Source: SZUA-309 sp965215995
GTDB taxonomy: Bacteria > Pseudomonadota > Gammaproteobacteria > Pseudomonadales > Azotimanducaceae
Direction of reading: 5' to 3'
DNA length: 64,000 nucleotides
Assembly: GCA_965215995.1 (NCBI GenBank)
Contig: OZ244128.1
Location: forward strand, 4,588,001 to 4,652,000
Below the pieces are notes generated by a model. The model made no database searches, had not been told where the DNA came from, and was given only the letters and a program-made list of their open reading frames with translations. A program made the translations under genes and the position numbers. Positions 16,164-23,424 of this stretch are shown piece by piece. Each line of letters starts with the position of its first letter. Within the stretch, counting starts at the first letter, position 1.

Positions 16164-16616
16164 GTGAGCTACCAAACCCTTCTGGTTGCCGTCGATCTAT
16201 CCAGCGAGTCCCGTGCCGTGCTGGATGCTGCGAAGGCAGTGACGGCGAAAACCGGCGCGCGCATTCATCTGGTGACGGTCGTGAAGCCGCTGACACACGT
16301 CTACGGTGGTCTGGATATGGCGCCAATTGCCAGTGGTACGGTTTCCTTCGAGGAGGAGGCAAGCACCCAGGCCCGCAAGCAGCTGGAGAACCTGGCTGAG
16401 GAGTATGGCCTCGACAAAGCGGACGTGCACATCATTCTCGGCGCACCAGGTGCCGAAATCCGGGAGCTGGCGAAGTCCACCGGAGCAGATCTGATCGTGA
16501 TCGGCAGTCATGGACGACACGGGTTCAGTCTGCTGCTGGGTTCTACAGCCAATGCGGTATTGCACGATGCCGGCTGCAACGTGCTGGCGGTCAGGCTCGA
16601 TTTCGACGAAGAGTGA
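16164..16616 (+). CDS. universal stress protein (single Usp domain)
   Basis: This 150-residue Usp (LLVAVDLSSESRAVLDAAKA) has the ATP-binding loop GSHGRHGFSLLLGSTANAVL and is the nearest paralogue of the usp at 6704. It starts at GTG 16164 and its stop overlaps the next start (GTGA), so it is the first gene of a three-gene unit with a hemerythrin-like protein and a 72-residue protein. Confidence 0.9.
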   Translation: MSYQTLLVAVDLSSESRAVLDAAKAVTAKTGARIHLVTVVKPLTHVYGGLDMAPIASGTVSFEEEASTQARKQLENLAEEYGLDKADVHIILGAPGAEIRELAKSTGADLIVIGSHGRHGFSLLLGSTANAVLHDAGCNVLAVRLDFDEE

Positions 16617-17161
16617 TCGCCGCGGGAGGCTATCTACCCATCCTGCTTGAGCGGCTGAGCAGGGACCACGCTCGGTTGGCTGGTGTGGTGGCACGTCTCT
16701 CCGACCTTGCAGACGGGCTGGAAAGATCGCCGGACTGGGAGAGTATCTCGGAGTATCTCGACTTTCTCGACTACTATGCGGATAAAGTGCACCATCCGCT
16801 CGAGGACCGGGTGTTCGATCATCTGGTCAACAAGGGGCTGACTCCCACGGAACGCCATCTGGTGTTCAAGAATCTCGATCAGCACGAAGAGATCACTGGC
16901 ATGACTGAAGCACTTGCCAGGACGGCGGCGATGGCGGTCGAGGGGGAGTTCGTCGACGTGGCAGAATTTGCGGAATCGTTGCAGGCCTACATAGCGCTTC
17001 AGCTGCGGCACATGCGGTTCGAAGAGCAGCAGCTGTTCCCGCTGCTCGAGCAGGGGCTCGAGAACAGTGACTGGAACGACTTGACCAGAGTTGTCGATAT
17101 CCCGGAACAGGATGAACCCATGCACCTATCGGCAGCCAATGAAAAGAAAGAGGAATCATGA
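16613..17161 (+). CDS. hemerythrin-like HHE cation-binding protein
   Basis: This 182-residue four-helix protein has the HHE metal-site pattern: His19 (SRDHARL), His61-x2-Glu64 (VHHPLEDRVF), His91-Glu92 (DQHEEI), and His133-x3-Glu137 (LRHMRFEEQQLF). Such proteins bind a diiron centre and sense or store O2, NO or iron. The start GTG at 16613 overlaps the usp stop and the stop overlaps the next ATG, so translation of usp, HHE and the small gene is coupled. Confidence 0.88.
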   Translation: MIAAGGYLPILLERLSRDHARLAGVVARLSDLADGLERSPDWESISEYLDFLDYYADKVHHPLEDRVFDHLVNKGLTPTERHLVFKNLDQHEEITGMTEALARTAAMAVEGEFVDVAEFAESLQAYIALQLRHMRFEEQQLFPLLEQGLENSDWNDLTRVVDIPEQDEPMHLSAANEKKEES

Positions 17162-17376
17162 GCAAGTACAAACATGCCAATGAGGCAATCGCGCAAGCGG
17201 TGTCCGCCGCGACAGCCGAAGGCATCGAAAAAGAAGAGGTGTTGCTGGCGCTGATCGTCGCCAGCGTTGCCGCCTATCGCACCGAAGCCGGTAGTGCGTC
17301 CACCCGCGAAGCGCTGCTTTACGAGCTTGGCGAGGTGGAAGGGGCCACGGATACCCAGTTCATTCGCTCTCGTTAG
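17158..17376 (+). CDS. small conserved-looking protein of unknown function (72 aa)
   Basis: No family is recognised. The 72-residue protein is Ala/Glu-rich and probably helical (EAIAQAVSAATAEGIEKEEV, LLALIVASVAAYRTEA), ending QFIRSR. Its ATG overlaps the stop of the hemerythrin-like gene (ATGA), and codon use matches the neighbours, so it is very probably real and works with that protein or the Usp. It converges with the next gene with 36 bases between, and no terminator hairpin is visible there. Confidence 0.7.
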   Translation: MSKYKHANEAIAQAVSAATAEGIEKEEVLLALIVASVAAYRTEAGSASTREALLYELGEVEGATDTQFIRSR

Positions 17377-17412
17377 ATCAACTGCTCGAGTCGAGTGAAA
17401 GGTGTCAGTCGT

Positions 17413-18168
17413 TCAGTTGGACTCCGTTGCTCGAGCCAGCGTGCCGAAGACTTCCTGCAGCATGGCCCTGGCATCCGCTTCCGTGGGACCTTCCCAGGGT
17501 TCAGGGCCGGAGAATGAAGGTGGCCGTAGCTGGCTGCCGACGCTCGGATCGTTTGCGACCACTTTGTCCCGATAGTCGCTGAGTGCACGGCTCAGCGTGA
17601 CGTCCGCGTTGCGCCAATAAGGTATTGCAACTTTCTCCAGGTAATTTCTCTCCGACCAGAGTTCGAGCACCATGGTGTTATGCTCGTCCATGGTCAGCCC
17701 TTCGTCACGATAGCCGGTCCAGTACTTGTCCAGGGCTGTGTCCAGCTCATTGTGCCGGTTTTCCGCGGAGGCAAGCTGACTGCTTGCGGTGCTGGCTGCA
17801 CTCGTGAAGGCATGCATCTCCCGCCCTTTCTGGTAGGCGGCGAGAAAGTCAGCTTCGTTGTGGTTCCTGCAGACGCCGTTGTAGCTCTGACCGCGCTCGC
17901 CAAGCTGATAACCCTTGCCTGCCACGCAATAGCGGCCCAAGCCCTCTTGGCGGCCGGTGTCGTAGGCAGCTCGGTTCATCACCACGCCGTGCCTGGCACA
18001 GTCGTTTGCTCGTCTGTCCGCCTTGGCGATAGTTTGTCCGGCGGTACCATCTGCCAGACCGATGGTCTGCCAATCGGCGCCGACGCATTCGTCAGCAGAC
18101 ATGGTTGCGCAGCCGCCGGTGAGGAGGCTGAAGCACAGAAACAAAAGGGCAGTTGTCCACGAGCGCAT
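17413..18168 (-). CDS. lipoprotein, DUF2799 family
   Basis: This 251-residue protein has a lipoprotein signal with lipobox TGGC (LLTGGCATMSADEC, about residues 16-20) and the DUF2799 pattern WQTIGLADGTAG, CARHGV, YDTGRQEGLGRYC, GYQLGERGQSYNGVC, FLAAYQKGRE. The conserved Cys pairs suggest periplasmic disulfides. Function is unknown. The start at 18168 is preferred over one 36 bases upstream because it begins directly with the signal peptide. Confidence 0.85.
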   Translation of the reverse strand: MRSWTTALLFLCFSLLTGGCATMSADECVGADWQTIGLADGTAGQTIAKADRRANDCARHGVVMNRAAYDTGRQEGLGRYCVAGKGYQLGERGQSYNGVCRNHNEADFLAAYQKGREMHAFTSAASTASSQLASAENRHNELDTALDKYWTGYRDEGLTMDEHNTMVLELWSERNYLEKVAIPYWRNADVTLSRALSDYRDKVVANDPSVGSQLRPPSFSGPEPWEGPTEADARAMLQEVFGTLARATESN

Positions 18169-18218
18169 GTCGCCCACTCCAGACTTTCTCCAGATGAGGG
18201 GCACGCTAGCAACTCGGT

Positions 18219-18249
18219 GTACCCGTTGATGTGAACGGGTACCTTTTTT
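18219..18249 (+). terminator. intrinsic terminator, plus-strand orientation
   Basis: A perfect 9-bp stem GTACCCGTT/AACGGGTAC with a six-base loop is followed by C and six T on the plus strand. On the minus strand the hairpin is not followed by T. It lies between two minus-strand genes (hemN and the DUF2799 lipoprotein), so it would stop plus-strand transcripts, the nearest source being the usp-HHE operon that ends at 17376. Confidence 0.75.
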
Positions 18250-18255
18250 GGGAAA

Positions 18256-19641
18256 TCAGATGGCCTTTGAGAACCCCGTCGTCTGTGGGGGCAGATACCG
18301 GTCGAACGCCATCGCCACGTTTCTGATCAGATAACGGCCTTCCGGCGTGACAACGAGTCTGGGCTCCGGATCGTCCTCCTGTGGCAATCGGATGAGATCG
18401 TCCGCAGCCAGCGACTCGAGCCGTGGCCAGGCTTCCGGGAATGCTGTCTTCAGATCCACATCCCATGCCTGCTCGAACGCCTGAATATCGAGCTCGTAGT
18501 GACACATCAGGCTGCCGATCAAGGCCCGAACCATCTTGTCATCTTCGGAAAGCAGGAGGCCGCGCTCGACGGGATGTTTACCGCCATCGACTGCCTCCAC
18601 GTACTCATCGAGCGACTTCACGTTCTGGCAGTAGAGGTTGCCCACGCTGCTGATGGCGCTGATGCCCAGACCGATCAGATCACAGTGACCGTGCGTGGTG
18701 TAGCCCTGGAAATTCCGGTGCAGGCCACCGTTCTGCTGAGCAAGTACCAACTCATCGTCGGGCTTGGCGAAGTGATCCATGCCCACATGTGCATACCCCG
18801 CGTCAGTCAGCGTTTCCACCGCCTGCTGCAGAAGCATCAGCTTGGTTTCGGCGTTCGGCAGCTGCTCCTCTTTGATCTGCCGCTGCGTTTTGAAGCGGGC
18901 GGGCAAGTGCGCGTAGCTGTACAGCGAGATCCGATCCGGTGAGAGATGAATGATGCGATCCAGCGTCCGGGCGAAGCGATCCAGATTCTGTTGCGGCAGA
19001 CCGTAGATCAGGTCAACGGACAGGGATTTGACGCCGTTGTCTCTTGCCGCATCAAGAATGGCGGCGGTATCCGCTTCGCTCTGCAGCCGATTGACCGCGA
19101 GTTGCACGTCCGGGTCGAAGTCCTGGATACCGAGACTCATCCGATTTATGCCGAGCCCGGTCAGAAAAGTGATTCTGGCAGGATCGACCGTGCGTGGATC
19201 GATCTCGATGGAGAAGTCCCGCTCATCCGTGTCCAGCAAGTTGAACTTCGCACGGAGGTGCTCGAACACTTCGCTGAACTGATCGTCCGTCAGATAGGTG
19301 GGTGTGCCGCCGCCGAAATGCAGTTGCTCCACGCAGTGTCCGCTCGGCAACCCGGGCTGGATCATCTCCATCTCACGGTACAGGCGAGCCAGGTAGCTAA
19401 CTGCGTGCTTGCGGTTGTTAGTGATGATCTTGTTGCAAGCGCAGTAGTAGCAGACCGTCGCACAGAAGGGCACGTGCAGATACAGCGACAGCGGCGCGTG
19501 CTCGGGTAGTTGGGCGAGTGCTGAATCCAGCGCACCGGCTGGTAGATCCTCAGTGAAGAGGTTGGCTGTCGGGTAGGATGTGTAGCGCGGACCATTCACG
19601 TCGTAGGCGCGAATCAGATCCGGATCGAAGTGGCTTTGCAT
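18256..19641 (-). CDS. hemN: oxygen-independent coproporphyrinogen III oxidase (radical SAM)
   Basis: This 461-residue enzyme (E. coli HemN 457) makes protoporphyrinogen IX in heme synthesis without oxygen. It carries the radical SAM motif CATVCYYCACNK (CxxxCxxC plus the extra Cys), the N-terminal GPRYTSYPTANLF substrate region, LHFGGGTPTYL and GLGISAISSVG. It lies 25 bases downstream of the FNR-type regulator gene on the same strand; in Pseudomonas hemN is under Anr/Fnr control. No FNR box is visible in the short gap, so the two may be cotranscribed. Confidence 0.96.
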   Translation of the reverse strand: MQSHFDPDLIRAYDVNGPRYTSYPTANLFTEDLPAGALDSALAQLPEHAPLSLYLHVPFCATVCYYCACNKIITNNRKHAVSYLARLYREMEMIQPGLPSGHCVEQLHFGGGTPTYLTDDQFSEVFEHLRAKFNLLDTDERDFSIEIDPRTVDPARITFLTGLGINRMSLGIQDFDPDVQLAVNRLQSEADTAAILDAARDNGVKSLSVDLIYGLPQQNLDRFARTLDRIIHLSPDRISLYSYAHLPARFKTQRQIKEEQLPNAETKLMLLQQAVETLTDAGYAHVGMDHFAKPDDELVLAQQNGGLHRNFQGYTTHGHCDLIGLGISAISSVGNLYCQNVKSLDEYVEAVDGGKHPVERGLLLSEDDKMVRALIGSLMCHYELDIQAFEQAWDVDLKTAFPEAWPRLESLAADDLIRLPQEDDPEPRLVVTPEGRYLIRNVAMAFDRYLPPQTTGFSKAI

Positions 19642-19666
19642 GATTGATTCCGGTTAGCTGGCGCGA

Positions 19667-20389
19667 TCAGGCGGCCAGATGATAGGCAGCGGTAGTCAGT
19701 GCATCCGACTCAATGATCTTCATCGTGGTGCGATCGGTATCAAGCACACCGGCTTTGCGCCATTTCGACAGGACCCGGGAGACGCACTCGAGGGTCAATC
19801 CCAGGTGGTTGGCGAGATCGGTCCGGCTCATGGGCATGGCCAGCATCGTCGGATCGAATCCAAGGCGCTCCGTTCTATCCATGAGAAGCTTGAGAAAGCC
19901 CGCGATCCGAGCTTCGGCGCGGGACTGACTCAGGTTGATCCGCAGCATGGACTCATTCCGTTCGTGCTCGGCGATCAGTCGGAGCAGTGAGCCTCCGGCG
20001 CCAACAGCCCAGACCTCGGGCAGCTTGCTGAGGGCGAGGCTGCAGGCGGTCGAGACGCCGAGCGCGACGGCAGTGTCGCTGTGGCTGCCCGATGCGGGGC
20101 CGTCTAAGCCAAGGATTTCTCCCGGGTAGTAGAAACCGGTGACGTACTCCTCACCGTCAGGCGTGACGGTGACCGTCTTGAACACACCGGAACGGACCAC
20201 GTGCCAGCTCTCGGCTTCATCACCCGTCCGGTAGAGATACTCACCCTTGTTCATGGGCGCTGTGGTGGTCAGGCAGTCGCTCAGTGCATCCACCGCAGCG
20301 TCCGGCAGATCCCTGGCGGCACACAGGTGCCGGGTGGGACACAGCCCACAACCTTCCCGAATCCTGGAAACCCTGCTTCCCACATTCAT
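19667..20389 (-). CDS. fnr: FNR/Anr-type [4Fe-4S] oxygen-responsive transcription regulator
   Basis: This 240-residue Crp/Fnr-family regulator has N-terminal Cys14, Cys17 and Cys23 (GCGLCPTRHLCAARD, the C-x2-C-x5-C spacing of E. coli FNR) and Cys116 (STACSLAL) as the fourth cluster ligand, a cyclic-nucleotide-like domain at about 35-140, a dimerisation helix and an HTH with SRTDLANHLGLTLECVSRVL (E-x2-SR recognition as in FNR). It should be active without oxygen and bind TTGAT-N4-ATCAA sites such as the one at 23189. Confidence 0.93.
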   Translation of the reverse strand: MNVGSRVSRIREGCGLCPTRHLCAARDLPDAAVDALSDCLTTTAPMNKGEYLYRTGDEAESWHVVRSGVFKTVTVTPDGEEYVTGFYYPGEILGLDGPASGSHSDTAVALGVSTACSLALSKLPEVWAVGAGGSLLRLIAEHERNESMLRINLSQSRAEARIAGFLKLLMDRTERLGFDPTMLAMPMSRTDLANHLGLTLECVSRVLSKWRKAGVLDTDRTTMKIIESDALTTAAYHLAA

Positions 20390-20501
20390 GGTCAGACCAT
20401 GCCGGCACCCTCAGATCGGCGGAATACGGGAATACACCTACCGGTCGAGAGCCGCCGGTTGGCGGAGGAACATCATTTTGCAGACGCCGCTATCAATCCT
20501 T

Positions 20502-20822
20502 TCAATACTGTCGTGATGGCATCTTCACACGCATCCCTTCCATCTCTTCGGTGACCTGGATCTGGCAGGACAACCGGCTCGAAGCTTCCACCTCGAACGC
20601 GAACTCCAGCATGCCCTGTTCCAGCTCGTCCGCTTCGCCGCAGATGGCCTGCCATTCGTCCGGCACGTAAACGTGGCAGGTGCCACAGGCGCAAAGGCCG
20701 CCGCAGTCGCCTTCGATGCCGGGAACCAGATGGTTGACGGCTCCCTGCATGATGTTTGTGCCGACAGGCACTTCCACGACGTGCTCAGTACCGTTGATCT
20801 CGATATAGGTGATCTTCGGCAC
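20502..20822 (-). CDS. [2Fe-2S] ferredoxin, adrenodoxin type
   Basis: This 106-residue ferredoxin has the vertebrate/ISC-type ligand spacing Cys40-x5-Cys46-x2-Cys49 and Cys86 (GDCGGLCACGTCH and RLSCQIQV), with an additional Cys44. It passes single electrons to oxygenases or P450s. It starts at GTG 20822, sharing one base with the stop of the triple-PAS gene, so it is cotranscribed with that gene and the diiron protein, for which it is the natural electron donor (inference). No reductase gene is nearby. Confidence 0.92.
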   Translation of the reverse strand: MPKITYIEINGTEHVVEVPVGTNIMQGAVNHLVPGIEGDCGGLCACGTCHVYVPDEWQAICGEADELEQGMLEFAFEVEASSRLSCQIQVTEEMEGMRVKMPSRQY

Positions 20823-21985
20823 TAAGGTGCCTCGCTCGTCAGCGTGTCGCCCGACGCGATGAGGTCCCGCGCTTCCGCGATGATGGCGAAGGGTCGACCA
20901 TCATCCATCACCGGGGTCAGTGAGAAATCCAGCGCTTTGTCTTCTCCGTCCGGCATGCTGATTTGCGTGTGGATCCGATAGGATTCTCCGGCAAGGCAGG
21001 TTGCCATGGCCGTCTGCAGGAGTTCTGCCGTTGCATCGGGATCCTCGGACCAGAAAGGCAGCGTGGCAAACAGCGCGCCAATGGGATCTGTGCCATCGGG
21101 AAGTAGCTGCCTGGCAGCCTGATTCATCTGCAGGACCCGGCCTTCCGGATCAATCAGGGCCATGGCCTGGATGGCGTGATCGAAAATGGTCGCCAGAGAA
21201 GCCTGACTTTCCGCGAGTTCCTGCTCCGTTTTTTTCCGGGCACGTAGATCCCTCAGGTGGGCACTGAAATAGACATCACCCTCCAGCGTCACCTTGGTGA
21301 TGGAAGCCTCGAGAGGCACTTCCTCACCCGAGCGGGTGAGCCCGACGATTTCGGCACGCTCGCCCATCAATCGAGCCGGCTGGGACTCACTGGCGAACTG
21401 GGCGATCTGGCCGCCATGCGCGGCCCGGAAGCGTTCCGGCAGCAGCGTGCCGAGATCGACCCCGACCAACTCACCGCTGCCGTAGCCGAACAATGCTTCT
21501 GCGCTGGGATTGGCGTAGCTCACCCGCAGTTGCGGATCGACGGTAACAATCGCATCTGCTGAGATCGCCAGCACCCGAGCAGCCAGCCGATGAGCCGAAC
21601 GGGTCTGCTGCTGCCGGGTCTGATCGCGGCTGATGTCCTGCAGCATGACGACGTAGAGGGTTTCATCCTCCGATCGGAGCCGACCGACCCTGACCCGGGC
21701 AGGCAGTTCCCGGCCACTGGTCGTGCGTACGATCAGATGCACGAAGTCCATCTCCGGTGCATCGGGCGTTTCCGCCCAGCGTTGCAGCCAGGCCAGAGGA
21801 TTGAGGCGGGAGCGTTCGTTCTCCGGCAGGAAATCGGTGATCAGACCCGCCGCAGGTGTTTCCACCTCCAGCAAGCGGATTGCCGCGTCGTTTGCGAATA
21901 CGAGCGTGCCGTCCGGCTGGATGACCAGCATCGGCTCCGGAAATCCGGATAGAAGGTTGCTTGCTGACAAATCCGTGAACGGCAC
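20822..21985 (-). CDS. triple-PAS sensor protein without output domain
   Basis: This 387-residue soluble protein has PAS domains at about 8-120, 130-255 and 260-380 and nothing else: no kinase, GGDEF, HTH or methyl-accepting part. PAS 2 contains ERFRAAHGGQIAQF with His190 in the place of the heme ligand of FixL and DosP (compare RPAHPEYIRH in E. coli DosP), so heme binding is possible but this motif also occurs in other PAS domains. The GTG start at 21985 follows AGGAG. It sits between the diiron protein and its ferredoxin. Confidence 0.85.
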   Translation of the reverse strand: MPFTDLSASNLLSGFPEPMLVIQPDGTLVFANDAAIRLLEVETPAAGLITDFLPENERSRLNPLAWLQRWAETPDAPEMDFVHLIVRTTSGRELPARVRVGRLRSEDETLYVVMLQDISRDQTRQQQTRSAHRLAARVLAISADAIVTVDPQLRVSYANPSAEALFGYGSGELVGVDLGTLLPERFRAAHGGQIAQFASESQPARLMGERAEIVGLTRSGEEVPLEASITKVTLEGDVYFSAHLRDLRARKKTEQELAESQASLATIFDHAIQAMALIDPEGRVLQMNQAARQLLPDGTDPIGALFATLPFWSEDPDATAELLQTAMATCLAGESYRIHTQISMPDGEDKALDFSLTPVMDDGRPFAIIAEARDLIASGDTLTSEAP

Positions 21986-22044
21986 TCAGCTGTGCTCCTG
22001 CTTCTTTTTGCCAATCATTTTTTGCCAATCATTCCGAAAGGCTG

Positions 22045-23118
22045 CTAGTAAGCAGCTTGCTCGGCGTTCAGAATATTGAGGTCAGACTTGCTGTCCTCCA
22101 TTGCCTCCAACACGGTTAGATCCGCGTTCACCGGCACGCCAATGCCTTCGAAGAGCTCCTTGGTTCGCGGCGTGACGAGTCCCGCCCTGACCAGAGCCGG
22201 CATCATCAGATCGTTGAGCGAGTGGATCTGCCCGGGCGGCAGCTCACGGGTGATGCCCAGTTCCGCGGCTTCCTGCATGCCGGCCATGAAGTCCTGTGGA
22301 TCGATGTTACTCACTTCAAGGACCTTCATGAACCCGGAATCCGTTCCGGCTGACTGACCTTTGACCAGGATCTGCACAGCATCGAAAGCAAACTGAGCCA
22401 GATCTTCCCGCTCGTCCTGATGCAGAGCGGCGACCGTGGGGGTGAGATAGACATGACCGAAGGAGACGTGCCGGGACTCATCGCGCATCACGTTGAAGGT
22501 GATGGACTTGAGCAGAGGTTCCTCCGTCTGCTTGTACATATTGTTGAAAGCACCCAGTGCCAGCCCTTCGACGATCATGTTCATCCCGATCATCACCTTG
22601 CAGAAGTTATTGGTGCTGAGGGTGGCGTCGATCAGCTCCTTCAGCCAGGGCACCATGGGGTAGTGGATGGCGATCTTCTCCACGTAACGGTCGTAGGCCT
22701 CGACGTGGCGAGCCTCATCGATGGTCTGGGTGGCGGCGTAGTACTTGGCCTTCATGTCCGGCACACCGTGGGCGACGGTTGCAGCGGTCAACAGCGCCCC
22801 CTGTTCGCCGTGCAGAAACTGAGAAAGCATCTGCGCGGTCGAGTGAGCCATGAAGGTCTGTTGCTGCGCTTCCGAGAGCTTCTGAAAGAACGGCATCTTG
22901 CCGTACTGACTGTGTTCCATCGCGATGATGGGGTTGGCGGGATCGATGGGCGTGTCCCAGGCGAGCTCCGCGGCATTCCACTGATTTTCCTTGGCGCGGT
23001 TATAGAGGTCGTCGAGCTTGGCCACCTGACCCTGATAGTCGAAGTTCCATGAAACCTGCATCAGTGTCTCGTAGGTTTCGGAATGAACCGATTGGTTTTC
23101 CGTGGCGACGGCTGCCAT
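22045..23118 (-). CDS. ferritin-like diiron carboxylate protein (oxygenase/desaturase type)
   Basis: This 357-residue soluble helical protein has a complete carboxylate-bridged diiron site: Glu105 (FLHGEQGAL), Glu135-x2-His138 (TIDEARHVEAY), Glu184 (MIVEGLALG) and Glu214-x2-His217 (MRDESRHVSFG). This spacing matches the R2/monooxygenase/acyl-ACP-desaturase class rather than iron-storage ferritins. Substrate is unknown. It is first in an operon with a triple-PAS protein and a [2Fe-2S] ferredoxin, and an FNR box lies 71 bases upstream. The ATG at 23118 begins the conserved part; a longer upstream frame is not family-like. Confidence 0.85.
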   Translation of the reverse strand: MAAVATENQSVHSETYETLMQVSWNFDYQGQVAKLDDLYNRAKENQWNAAELAWDTPIDPANPIIAMEHSQYGKMPFFQKLSEAQQQTFMAHSTAQMLSQFLHGEQGALLTAATVAHGVPDMKAKYYAATQTIDEARHVEAYDRYVEKIAIHYPMVPWLKELIDATLSTNNFCKVMIGMNMIVEGLALGAFNNMYKQTEEPLLKSITFNVMRDESRHVSFGHVYLTPTVAALHQDEREDLAQFAFDAVQILVKGQSAGTDSGFMKVLEVSNIDPQDFMAGMQEAAELGITRELPPGQIHSLNDLMMPALVRAGLVTPRTKELFEGIGVPVNADLTVLEAMEDSKSDLNILNAEQAAY

Positions 23119-23188
23119 GAGTGTGCTCCGTAGCTTTAAGTTGGCTTGCGTAAGTGGGCTCAGACTGCCAGCGTGCCGCGGGCACTCA

Positions 23189-23202
23189 TTGACCGGGATC
23201 AA
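23189..23202 (-). promoter_or_regulatory. FNR/Anr binding site
   Basis: TTGACCGGGATCAA matches the FNR consensus TTGAT-N4-ATCAA at nine of ten defined positions, the tenth being the common C variant. Its centre is about 77 bases upstream of the diiron gene start, on the side expected for an activator of the minus-strand operon. An FNR-type regulator gene is 2.8 kb away. No clear -10 element is seen at the class II distance. Confidence 0.75.
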
Positions 23203-23331
23203 CAATTCAACCCGAACCCTGACGACGGGCGGGCAAACGGACAACACGATGAATTTGATGCATGTAGGGAAAGCCGCGTGAAATCAGGGGCTTAGAGCTC
23301 ACCTCGAAGGAATTCATGGCAGGGTCGGGGG

Positions 23332-23374
23332 TTGTCCACAGGGTCATACCCACGTTAACCACAACATATCCACA
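23332..23374 (+). promoter_or_regulatory. cluster of three DnaA-box-like 9-mers
   Basis: TTGTCCACA (23332-23340), TTAACCACA (23355-23363) and ATATCCACA (23366-23374) each differ from the DnaA box TTATCCACA at one position, all in the same orientation and spaced 23 and 11 bases, close to two turns and one turn of the helix. They lie between the FNR box and the structured-RNA region. No dnaA, dnaN or gidA gene is near, so this is not an ordinary oriC. Confidence 0.4.
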
Positions 23375-23424
23375 GTCACTTGCGGCGGTTTCACTGGTCA
23401 GCTGGAAAGCGCCGCGTAAACTGG

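Noticed and set aside
23119..23400. Chromosomal origin of replication
   Set aside because: No dnaA, dnaN, gidA or parAB nearby, no AT-rich 13-mers, and no perfect DnaA box.
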